A stretch of 64,000 nt of DNA from Pristionchus mayeri (Eukaryota; Nematoda; Chromadorea; Rhabditida; Neodiplogasteridae): the NCBI GenBank assembly GCA_036245805.1, contig BTRK01000006.1, positions 33,918,901 through 33,982,900 of the forward strand, in the 5' to 3' direction. Under the pieces are notes generated by a model, which was not told where the DNA came from, did no database searches, and saw nothing but the letters and a program-made list of their open reading frames with translations. Position 1 is the stretch's first letter; every line of letters begins with the position of its first letter. A program made the translations under genes and the position numbers. This document shows, piece by piece, positions 22,184 to 33,079 of this stretch.

Positions 22184-24259
22184 ATGGACGAGCTTCTTTG
22201 GCAGGTATCCTCCTCTTTCACGGGATTCCATTGCATCCCCTACATCCCCAATTTACCCCCATCTCATCCTCTACCGTACTCCTCTGACTCTCTACCGCAC
22301 TCTTCTCATCCTCTACAGTACTCCTCCCATGCTCTACAGTACCCCTTTAAGATATTATTCCCATCGCTAGCCGCGTCGGCTCTATTGGTAGCGGGCTGTG
22401 CTGGAAAGAAAGGAAGCAAGGCAGGAAAGGCGGATATAGCTGACGACGACGAAGAGGTAATCGACGATCTTAGTCTTTGATTAGTGCTCATTGATCTCTG
22501 GCAGGATCCCACTGGAAGCAAGAAGTCGAGCAAGGGAAGCAAGGTTTCAGCCAAGCCATCGGACAAGGGCTCGCAGTCACCCATGGACTCGGATCCGAAG
22601 AAGGCGAAGGCAGCAGTGCCTCCCCCCAAGAAACCAGCTGTCGTGCCACCCGGAGGACCGAAGGCTCCTGCTGCAGGAGGAATCGCCGACACTTACGATC
22701 CCAATTATGTAAATTACTCCGATGATCTTCGGTCTTTGATCTGATTATTGCTAACGGTTTTGGGGGGATATCACACTCATCCCACTAGGTGAAATGGGGG
22801 GAAATACCACTCATTCCACCGATCAATGAGGAGTGGTAGGGCGAAAGTGAGATGAATGATACTTGAGTGACGTGTACTTTATTGAGTTAATACTGTATTC
22901 ATTTTTCGTGAGGTTACTGTAGGCGGTAAATTGCAGCAAACGCTGGCAGCGTGTAAGGATGGTCAAGGCGTGTTCGGCAACGACAAGGCTGGAGGTGCGG
23001 CGTCCCCTGCAGCCGGCGGCCCCAAAGCACCCGCACAGGGAGGCATGGCCGGTAAGCAACTGGTACCGTACCCATCCTACTGTATCCTCTTGAAGGGACA
23101 CACGACCCCAATTACCAAACGCTCGCAGCCGTTGGGGGCGACGCGTTCGGAGCCGACAAGAAGGTCGGAGGAGCAGGAGGTAACTTGCAGCCATACTCAT
23201 CGGCTGACAATAACCGTATTTCAGGAGGAGCACCCAAGGCACCAGCAGCTGGAGGAATGGCAGGTACTGTAACCCACTGGATCCTCGACTACAGTATCCC
23301 TTGAAGGGACACACGACCCCAATTACCAAACGCTAGCGGCCGTGGGTGGCGACGCGTTCGGAGCGGACAAGAAGGCAGCAGCAGGAGGGGGCGGAGCGGC
23401 TGGAGGACCAAAGGCGCCTGTGCAGGGAGGCGTCGCAGGTACCATATCTGGAACCATGACATATCCATAACGTACTCTACTTAGGGACACACGATCCCAA
23501 TTACCAAACGCTCGCGGCAGTCGGTGGCGATGCTTTTGGGGCGGACAAGAAGATGGCTGGAGGGGGCGGGGCTGGTCCCAAGGCACCTGCTGCACAAGGA
23601 GCTGTAGCAGGTATGTAGACGGGCCAGCCACGGATGAATCCTTCTTCCTTAAGGGACACACGACCCCAATTACCAAACGCTCGCGGCAGTCGGTGGGGAC
23701 GCCTTCGGAGCGGACAAGAAGGCTGCTGCAGGAGGCGGAGGAGGTGGAAAACCACTCGCCCCTGCGAACAAGGCAGCAGTCGCAGGTGAGTTCTGCAAGT
23801 CATTCGATGATGATCTCCTCTCTCTGAAGGGACACACGATCCCAATTACCAAACGCTCGCGGCAGTCGGTGGCGATGCGTTCGGTGCTGACAAGAAGAAG
23901 GCTCCTGCTGCCTTTGGTGCGGCCGCCGCCAAACCCGCTGCTCCGGCTAATAAGAACGCCGTCGCAGGTACTGGTGAAAGGATGGCTTAGTTTGTATGCT
24001 ATTTGTTTCAAGGGACACACGACCCCAATTACCAAACGCTCGCAGCCGTTGGTGGGGACGCGTTCGGGGCAGATAAGAAGGCCGGAGGAGGAGGAGGTGC
24101 CAAGCCACAGGCACCCGTCAACAAGGCAGCAGTCGCGGGTGAGCTCTGTTGGTCATTCGATTATGAACCCTTCTCTCTGAAGGGACACACGACCCCAATT
24201 ACCAAACGCTCGCGGCAGTCGGTGGCGATGCGTTCGGTGCTGATAAGAAGAAGTGGTAG
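22184..24259 (+). CDS. Membrane-anchored Lys/Ala/Gly/Pro-rich protein with tandem THDPNYQTLAAVGGDAF repeats, 432 aa
   Basis: Twelve exons: 22184-22204, 22352-22456, 22505-22708, 22937-23051, 23096-23179, 23225-23263, 23307-23438, 23485-23610, 23654-23785, 23830-23967, 24013-24138, 24183-24259. Every junction keeps phase. The N-terminus MDELLWQ|ILFPSLAASALLVAGC has the look of a signal anchor. A Lys/Ser/Ala-rich spacer follows, then one degenerate and seven close copies of THDPNYQTLAAVGGDAFGAD, separated by Gly/Ala/Pro linkers ending in a PKAPA..GGVAG-like phrase. From exon 5 on, each repeat starts at the same acceptor and phase (GG|ACA CAC). Similar THDPNYQTL modules occur in uncharacterised nematode proteins as I recall them; no function is assigned. 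The last exon closes with KKKW and a TAG. Confidence 0.85.
23096..24259 (+). repeat. Tandem array of duplicated exon-intron units
   Basis: Seven exon starts at 23096, 23307, 23485, 23654, 23830, 24013 and 24183, spaced mostly 169-183 bp. Each opens with GGACACACGA.CCCAATTACC. The exons are far more alike than the introns between them (about 45-60 nt each), and one unit has gained an extra intron (23180-23224). An ancestral exon-intron unit was evidently duplicated in tandem. Confidence 0.9.
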
Positions 24260-24758
24260 ATGAAGAGAGAAGAGAGCACCGAGTGACACGTGTCTGACTA
24301 GTCGATCGATACGATGAAATCGCCCCATTTATTGCTATTTATGCTCGTGTGTGTCGATGAAGCATCGGATCAGAACTGAATAACATAGAACAGAAAACAG
24401 AATAGTAGAATACTGTAGAATACAGTACTGTAGTCGAGATTCGATTTCGATAGTCCACAACTCAACGATCATCGCGATAGTCTCCAAATCAACGTTCAAT
24501 TATCGGTTATCTCTATCTATGAAAGGGGTGGCTTGTGCGGTCTATTTACCAATTACGTTATTTCCTTATCCACCTTATCCATTATTCACAAGGAATCGAT
24601 TCCGCTTAAAGTGGTTGCCTTTATTAAATGTTATATTTTCTGAAAATCGTACACATTGATTTGGTAAAAGAGTTTCCCAAGATATAAAAGATTTAATCAA
24701 TTCGCTATGACAGTTTATGTCAACATTCATCTGAATTCAGAGAATCTAAGTTAGAAAT
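24260..24758. other. 3' flank of the repeat-exon gene; no gene seen
   Basis: Noncoding in appearance, with several TACTGTAG-type heptamers near 24400-24440. Confidence 0.5.
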
Positions 24759-25054
24759 CACGGCAATTTTTTCATCAACACACCAGAGAAAAATGGTCCG
24801 CTAAAAATTGCCAATCAAGGTAGTTCGGTGCATTATACGTTCCTGCACGATGGTAACTGTTCAAATTAAATGTACCGTATCTCAGGCAACCTATGTCTAG
24901 CTGTTTATCAGGTAGCAATATATACTGTAGAGATACTGTATGTTTACTGTAGAAAATCTATGTATTCCTATTTTTAGCAAGTCTTTCTGTGTTTAAAAAT
25001 GTTCGCGAAAGGGACCATTTCTTTCAACAGGGTGTTGATAAAAAAATTGCCGTG
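24759..25054. repeat. Foldback element with CACGGCAATTTTTT ends
   Basis: The left end CACGGCAATTTTTTCATCAA and the following AAATGGTCC block return in inverted order at 25012-25054. The interior contains TACTGTAG-type heptamers. No coding capacity. Confidence 0.75.
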
Positions 25055-25406
25055 GAATCAATATCAATAACAGGGACATCCACCGTAGATTGTTTCGAAT
25101 TTCGCGCGGCGCTATTTCCTAATTTTACCTTTAACCGGCTCTGATTTAAAATTCCGGCATTCATATTTTTAAAAAAATTAATTTTGCTAATTGTATTTAC
25201 CCACGGCCCGTTAAACAGTGGAAAAAGAGTCCGGTCAGACAACCGCGTTGCGGCCGTGTAGCGACCACCAAACCGGGAAATCCTATTTAAAGACCGGGAT
25301 AAAGATGGTGAGCGAGTGTCTTTAAAATGGAGTGTTTTCCCAATGCGCCAAATCGAATTTTTACGGCCAAAATCGAATTCTTCTTGATTATTGATTAGTT
25401 TATTGG

Positions 25407-25675
25407 CGCCGTTCTCCAGTTTCATTCCTATTCGTTGGAGAATCTATCACTTGACGGATTCCCAATATTTGGTTCGATTTGTTCTATGAGAAATTTCGCT
25501 ATACCATTTCTTCTGAATCGATGTTTTTGCAAAAATCATGTTTTTCAAACACTTTTCTCTTGCGTATAAGCGCCGTTTTCCAAATTTTGTATGAATCTTT
25601 GGAGAATCCCTATCCGCATTCGCTGTCACAATTTTAACGAGTTTGTTCTATGAGAAATTCCGCTATGCTCAATCA
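25407..25675. repeat. Diverged tandem duplication, unit about 165 bp
   Basis: The order CGCCGTT.TCCA, TTGGAGAATC, TTTGTTCTATGAGAAATT.C and GCTAT is seen at 25407-25506 and again at about 25571-25672. Each copy has small changes. No protein function is recognised in either. Confidence 0.65.
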
Positions 25676-27770
25676 AAGTTCGTGTTTTTACCGTATTTTC
25701 TCCTTCATAGTTTCTGTTCAGCTTACTTATGTTCCAGATCACGGATCTCGCTCATCTTTTTTGTGGTGACTCCCCAATGCCAAACGAATGGATCACCGAA
25801 ATTTTATATGCTTACGGTGTGCTTGGATTTTTCTATAGTCGTTTGTAGTTGAGATAGTGACTGTATCTTCTGTTCCTGACTCTATAGCTTATCTCCTAGG
25901 CGCTCATTGAGCTCATTTATATTTTCATCTCGCTCATCATTGTATATTAAATAGATTATCGGCAATTGGTAGCCCTTTTCTTTCAAATCTGGAATTGTGG
26001 TCAAGCTGAAACACTTTTTCACATATTTTGTCTCGTTTCGACCAAATTTATGAAGAGTGTTGACGTATTTCGAACTATCTATTTCTTGTTCCCATATGTT
26101 TGACTATCTTTTACACCTTCTTCATCAGTTTTCACAATAGGAACTTTTAACTCTCCATTTTCCACTCTAATTCATATTGTATGCGATTCCACACATAAAC
26201 TCATTTTTGAGCAGATTGCGGCTGCATGTACTATACAAGGGTTTTAGGACACATACTCCTACGGGCAGATTTTGACTATTAGAGCAGGAATTTCGATTTG
26301 AATACTCCAGTCTGATTACGGTAGGATAGTTTCCTCGTAGTTCAAAGTAAGAAAGATAAAACGATTATTGAGATTAATTAATCATGATACTACTCGACAC
26401 CGATTAGTTGCTATCACTATTTAAAGCTCACTAAACTTTTGTTTCATAAATTAATAATTGACATAAAAAATAATAAGCGACCCATGGAACGCGTTGCGGA
26501 CGGGCGCTCCATGCGTCACTCACACCAAGTGGGCGGAGCTTAGAAGGACGTGCTCATTTGAGAAATTTTTCCACTAAAGTGTGAATTCTAGTTATCATAT
26601 AGTTATTTGTCACTCCTGACTACCTCATAACAGCAAAAATTGAAGCATTTAAAAAATTGTCCAGTTTCACATGACGATCGCTAGCGGCCGTGACGCGGAC
26701 CAGTTCACGAATAAAATATTTTGTTAGGAGTGCAGAAAATACGGTATAATTTGTATGAATTTTAACAAAACATGTGCCGGCTCTGCACCTGGACTTCGCT
26801 TGTTTTGGAAGTTTTCGATTTTTAATTTAAAAAATAAATTTATTTTTTAATTAATGCAAACCTAACTTTTATAGGCGCTTGCGTTATGCATCCATATATA
26901 TACTCGATTTAGCGTAAATGTGGCAATCAAATAAGTTCTGTCGCATTTTAAATTTCTTTTAAAACTATCCAAAACGACAGTTTAAATTGTTTTACTAGCG
27001 TATATAAATTATATATATTTTTTCGAACCTAAGTTTTATGAGGCATGTATGTAAGAATGCATACATGGTAAATTCACGACCAGACATGTTTAATGAAGTG
27101 ACTTCTGTCGATTTCAAGACAGCGAGTACGAAGGCAAATATAGAGTTTAGTCCATTTTTTCGCCTAAATGACGTACATGTATACCTTTTTTTGAAATATT
27201 AATATTCGTTGCGCTTCTGCGGAATAGATTATATAAACAAATAATATTTTTTAAACCAAAATTAAACACTCGCCCAATATTAATCCTAGGATTATTATTA
27301 TTTCGCTCCAGCGAACTCCACGCGCATTTCTTATGCGTTGCGGCGCTGACCTCGGAGGCTTTAACGGGCCGTGTTACCTTGTTTGTTCACATCTACCTGT
27401 AATTCTGAGCCATTCTGATTTTGTTGCTACTATTCGGCCAAGGCGCAGCGCCTTCGATCGAAAAGGCGTCGCGAACCGAAATGTAGATCTACAGATTAAT
27501 CCATATTCGGGCGTTTCTCTTTGGATCAGTTTTCTATATTTCGAAGTGTACCTCGATGCTCTATTAATCAGAATTCTTATATATAGCAACTTTTAGTTTG
27601 GAAAATATTTCGCTTGCAACTGTAAAGGAGAGTCGACTCCGGAGTCGGTGTTTTATAGTTTGTACGCATACTATGCACGGGCAAAATAGCATAATTCCAG
27701 ACGACGTCTTCACGGGTACTATAGCGGGTTGAAGCTGGTTGAGTGAGCAGCACATCCAATCGGGAATCCG
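25676..27770. other. AT-rich intergenic region upstream of fce-2
   Basis: No convincing exon. Contains a perfect 24-bp palindrome of A/T only (26827-26850) and AGTGGGCGGAGCTT at 26528-26541, which also occurs at 8684-8697 in drh intron 2. The fce-2 promoter should lie here, but no core element is distinctive. Confidence 0.5.
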
Positions 27771-29406
27771 ATGGGATTAGCTCTTGCTTCTGCGATCAGC
27801 ATCCCATTCCACCATGTCGGCCTGATCAACATTTTCGATTATGCTGGAACGGATAGAAACGACCCGACATCGGTACGATAATTTTTATTTACTAAATAAA
27901 TGATATTGCATGTTCCATTGAAGTACTAGTTTTTAAAAAAGATATTAGAAACTTTTATATCTTCAGATTCGCCGTCGAATAGCAGGTCTTCTCGTCAGCA
28001 ATGTCATCTCGATAACTTCGACGTGCGTCGTGCTCAACGTGGTTAGTGCACTCCTTCACTTACGAACACTTTCTTATATTAGACGAAGACCCGTTTCCCG
28101 GGGATCCCTAAACATGAAAAGTAGCAGAAGTCGGCATACGACCTTAGTAGCTCATGGACTAGGGCGTCACATTTTTTCATGAGTTTCTTCAGACGTTAAG
28201 ATTCACTTGCTCAAATAGCCACTTTCAGAATTCGATAGTGCGCGCTCGAGAAGTCTTCGGTCTGGATACGGTGGGCTTGGGCGCAGCTGCGATTGCGGCG
28301 GGAATCCATACGAGCATACTGTATGCACCGAATATCATCGATCACTTGAAGACTTTTGGTGAGATCTAATCTTCGATATTATCTGTTACATTCCATTCCG
28401 GTCATGTAGAAATTTTCAAAAAAATTTCAAGATATTTAAAAAATTAAAAATTAGAAATGTTCCACTTGCTGCAGATTGGTCGCAATTCAAGCAGGATGTA
28501 ATCCACTTAGAGAACGTTCGAGACGTAGTTGTGGTGAGCGATTCACAACTTACTTGTATCATCTTTATAATATTGCCAATTATTTACCTCGTTATTCGTC
28601 GATCGGACCTCATCTATTTTTCGGTACTTATTAAGGCGCCAGTGGCAGAGGAAATTGCCTTCCGTGCGTGCGCATCCTCGCTGATCGCCTCCGTTTTCTC
28701 GAAGACAACAGCCATCTGGGCGACGCCCTGGCTCTTCGCTTTAAGCCATCTTCATCTGGTGGGTACAGCAGAACTATCAATGAGTGTAGATAAGATAAGG
28801 CTGCTCGTTTCTGGCTAGACAGAATACAATTCTTGTTAGTGGCTCCTTGATCCTTGATTCTAGCTGGACAGAGAATGCATAAGTACCGTAGTTAATTCAT
28901 AATAGTATTAAATACAATTGATAGATATGAAAATTGTTGCAGATCGGTGACGATCTACGCAAGGGTTACGATATGAGAGAGGCTGTGATGAGGAGAGGTG
29001 ACTGGAGGGCGCACCTATTTCATGTTTAAATAATGGCCTAGATTGTTCCACCGAAGAAACTTTGCTTTGGGATGTATTTTATATTTCATCAAGATACTTG
29101 CAGGCTTTCAAGTGCTTTACTCCTACGCGTTTGGTGTCTATACAACGGCTCTCTTTTTTAGAACTAGTGAGTGACCCACTTACTGTTACTACTGTTGTAT
29201 ACTGCACGGTTTCGATTGTAGATCACCTCTCGGCGGCGGTCGTGTGTCACATGGTGTGCAATACCTTCGGTCTCCCTTTGATCGTGGAATTGCCCTCTCG
29301 CCGCGCTTCTCCCTACCGAACAGCCATGGTAGCCCTTTCCGTGGTGGGACTAGCAGCCTTCATTGGCAGCTACACGTATTTTACGGACCCTGGTCTCTTT
29401 AGGTGA
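27771..29406 (+). CDS. fce-2: CAAX prenyl protease 2 (RCE1/FCE-2), 263 aa, 8 exons
   Basis: Exons: 27771-27872, 27967-28041, 28229-28358, 28475-28533, 28636-28758, 28943-28997, 29104-29166, 29222-29406; all junctions are in phase. The enzyme is an ER membrane endoprotease that removes the last three residues of prenylated CAAX proteins such as Ras. All three catalytic motifs of the type II CAAX protease (ABI) family are present: APVAEEIAFRAC (EExxxR), PWLFALSHLH (FxxxH) and LSAAVVCHMVCNTFG (HxxxN), together with the family phrase YSYAFGVYTTALFFRT. Several hydrophobic segments fit a polytopic protein. The ATG chosen begins MGLALASAISIPFH; an additional upstream exon cannot be excluded. Some acceptors have A or G at -3 (TTATTAAG). 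Confidence 0.93.
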
Positions 29407-30701
29407 TCCTCTTGATTCCCTCTTTAGAGGAATATAGATTTTTTCAAATTCAATAAGTTGAGAGTGGTAGATCACACGCTTGCTTGACCTTTCCTCGACT
29501 AGAAAGTCGATCGATTGTCCACCCGATTCCAAATTTGTTTGTTTGAATCTCCCTTACTATACATGCATTGTTTCGTTTGTGATAATTATTGATTGATGCA
29601 TTTCGCTTGTATTACGTTCATAATAACAATACTTACTAGCCCATTGTCTTTGTTGAATTGCCATTCCATGTCAAAGATTTCAAGGTAAAGCCGTTTGAAG
29701 CAGCGATAGTGGTTGATGATGATGGTAGAAACGTTCCACAACAGGATCGATAACGTGTTACTTACTGTACTAACGTGTGAGACATGAATACTAACAACCT
29801 TAATCCAACACAACATGCTATAACAATTTCTGTGTTCCATCATGGCAAATCATGTTATGATTTCGCAATAACTCTCATAGCTGGGGTCAGGTAAAGGTTA
29901 GACATTCCAGGCCAGCGACGTACTCGGGGTCTGCGCGTAGCGGACGAATCGCCCAATCCAAGTAAGCTTCTGTAGTCTGCTTTTTAGCGTCACTCTCTTG
30001 TCATTTTTTCCCTGTGCCCGCTTCAGTCTCCGTTGCTGAATCTCTAGTTTCTCGGACTAGGAGCAGCAATAACTCTAATTGACTACAGCAGTGCTTGCCG
30101 TTTTTGCCGTACTTTAGCCAACTAGCGGCATTAGATTTCCTGGTGCTTGTCACTTCTCTGCTCGGTTAGATTGGATGAGATAGCACTCGTAATGGAGAGA
30201 CGCGAGTGAGGAATAGCGGGTGCCTGGAGACCACCCGAAGAGTCTCTCTGACCACTGCACGGGGCATATAAATGTGAGAGTGGACAAGAGAGAGAGAGAG
30301 AGAGAGAGCGCGCGCGCTCGAACTTTCCCGGTCGTATATCTGCCTCCGAATGCATCCCAATTTCTATATGTAGATCTATTTTCATGTTTTCCCTTTGCTG
30401 ATTGCCTAATGATGGCACGTCTACTTGTGGCTGCGCGTCTGTTTGTTATTTACCCTCTGCTCCTACAGAGATGGAAGGCCACAAAGAAGAAAACAGTCCC
30501 AATCGCCGGTGACATTTGCTTGTGGTCTTGTGGTAACAAGAAAGCCCCCCCCCCTCTCCCCTCTCCTTCCATCTGGCTATTGAACACTACTATATTTGTT
30601 TTCTTGTTGACGAGGCATCGTTGTTTGAAGACGTCTTTGTGACCTACACAACGATCTTTAATGTTCGTCTCCTTCCGGTGCCAGCCAGCATCGTGTGTAC
30701 G

Positions 30702-30723
30702 CCCCCCCCCCCCCCCCCCCCCC
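30702..30723. repeat. Poly-C tract (22 C)
   Basis: The longest homopolymer in the window, followed after one G by six more C. Confidence 0.95.
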
Positions 30724-32911
30724 GCCCCCCTTCGCCATTGATGACCGTGGGAGATTCGGTAGGGGGGGAGACAATTAGCAATGCGCATCTTTTCTTTAGA
30801 AGATCTTCCCCCCTTTCACTATCTTCTAAATCCTTCCCACTCCCACCGTACCTCGTAACATCAGTAGCACGATGTGTAGCGGGAAGGAATGCCAAAAGAG
30901 GGGATGCGGACAATGGTCGATGAGTGGTGAGCGGTGTCGGATTGCAGCGGAAGAAGGTGCCTGGATAACTGCGCGAGAATAGATCCTTACATATTTGCTC
31001 CCCACTATATTCCCTGTATGCGAATTGATGGAGTTGTGAGGCAACTCCGATGTTTGCTGGTTCTGTGGCTCGTGAGCTCCCACAGTGTTCTCACTGTCAC
31101 ATGACTCGCAAACCTCTTGAGACTCCCGAAAGTAGTGATTAGGAAGAAGCCAATAACTACTAGGGTAGGAAGAGGAGAACAGATTACGAATATTCATTAT
31201 TGAGAGGGCCATTTGTATGCCAGAAGGAAGCTGTGTTGTTGACTCTTCTTCATGGCTTCTGCATAATTGGGTGAGGTGGGTCATAATGGGGAGCTGGGAT
31301 TCCTTTACTTGCGCGCTGGCGTGTGCCACCTCTCCCGCTATATCCGGTGTGTGGAGGCCTGCCGGAAAGGCCAGTCACAATAAAGGGATTGGGTTTCGAG
31401 GAAGGGGGAGGAGCAGGCACGAGGACTTTTCCGTGTGCTGAGGGATGAATGGCAGATGGATCATGAATAGGATCTGTCATTTTAGTCACCGGTTGAAATA
31501 GGGCTGTTATTCAGGCAATATTGATACCATATTTTCTCCTACCGACATCGGTTATGGTGTAGCCGATTCTTGAATTATTACCTTTCTCGTTCGATCGCTT
31601 GCAAATGTTCTCTCGACAAGGAATTGGCTCCCAAACCATTCTGATGATTGGTCTTTCCGTTTTTTGTTCCGAGACTTTTTCAATCCCTCACGGGCTTCCG
31701 ATTGCAAGAAAATTCGCACATGTTGGCTAACGATCACTAGCACAATCCGACGATGTTTGAGAAGAGTGTCGCCACGTTATTTGAGATCGAGAAGCGAGCA
31801 ATGGATCATCGATGAATAGGATCTTTAGGAAGGGGAGGGGATCTCTCAGTGATGGCAGATCGCTTATCCGCCCCGAATTTAATTGAATACGGTGGTTTAC
31901 TGGAAGGAAGGAAGTTAGGGAAAGAAAAAGCAGCTGCTATTTTGAGAGGATCGTTGAGGTATCGTGATTTGACTACGGATTTTCCATCCGTCTGTTTGAG
32001 AAATTTGGAGTCGCTATTTGCTCACTGACACATCTGTGATAGATAGTAATGGAAGGTGGAGAGATGGTGAGGTGACTGAATAGGCAGTGGTGGAGTATCG
32101 ATAAGGGGTGATGGTGGATCTGCGTCATCCGACATGCGAAGAACACTGTACGAAACTATATTCGTCACCTTTCGCTGTCTATGATCTCCATTTTCGTCCT
32201 TTATTAGGCCCTTTCGTCTTGCCGGCGGTGTTGACTTGAGATGAAAAGAATGAAACACCTCTCCTAGCGAGTGTAGCCAGTGCAAATTTGATATTTTTAA
32301 AGCCATTTATTGCTAATTAATTCCTTCTTTTATCTCGCCAGACTATTTTCAACGTATAATTCACTGTAGGGGCAGTAACACGAGACAGGCATTTGTGCAA
32401 TTTTTCTTTTGTGAGTTGAATCACTGTGTTTACTCCATTCATGATATAGATGCCGGTGATTGAAATGCGATTTGCGTGTTCGCATCTTGCCTATTCGATT
32501 AGCATAGTATGTGTAAACGAGATTGAACCGGAAACTCAATTTCACGGATTTGCAGAATCTCTTCTTGATGACGATGTATTGTGGGATGAGCATTTGATCA
32601 TCTGACGTGATTTTGTTTTTGTTGACCGTGGTCGACCATTCTTGGCTTTTATTGCTCTCTTGTGAACACTGCTGCCTCCCACTTATTTGTTGTGCTTTAC
32701 TGGTTCCTCGATCGAATAGTAATTGCAATATTCATCTATCCCTGCTATCTCTGATGTGTGAGTTGAGGTTGCTGCTGTTTCGAGAGGCGATCACATGTGT
32801 CGAGTGATAGAGACTGATAGGCACGCGAAGCAGGTGACTGCATCGTGAACCGGAGTGCAAACGAGGAAGAGAGCGGGAGATGCGAGAGAAAGAGAGAAAG
32901 AGAGGGCTGCT

Positions 32912-32921
32912 ATCAGCTGAT
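32912..32921. promoter_or_regulatory. ATCAGCTGAT palindromic E-box
   Basis: Perfect 10-bp match to the AP-4 (TFAP4; nematode HLH-11) type E-box. It lies in a GA-rich stretch 150 bp before a second, GTCAGCTGAG site (33079-33088) that directly abuts a 17-G run. Identical decamers occur at 50482-50491 and 52520-52529. Confidence 0.45.
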
Positions 32922-33046
32922 TGCGTCGAATTTTTTTTAATTAGCTGATGCGTTCTAAAAAAAACAGATAGCGATGCAGAGGGAACGGAGTACAAACCAC
33001 ACCTGCGAGGTGGATTAGTCTCTCGTGATCCTCGCGCAACACTCGT

Positions 33047-33079
33047 TCGAGAGAGAGAGAGAGGGGGGGGGGGGGGGGG
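33047..33079. repeat. (GA)n followed by 17 G
   Basis: Alternating GA for about 15 bases and then an uninterrupted 17-G run (33063-33079), abutting a CAGCTG E-box. Confidence 0.9.

Noticed and set aside
23323..24035. Several minus-strand frames of 114-121 residues over the repeat-exon gene
   Set aside because: They are antisense shadows of the duplicated exons and repeat each other for that reason.
25024..25425. Minus-strand 133-residue frame near the 24.76-25.05 kb foldback
   Set aside because: It overlaps the inverted-repeat arm and the tandem duplication, with no splice partners or recognisable domain.
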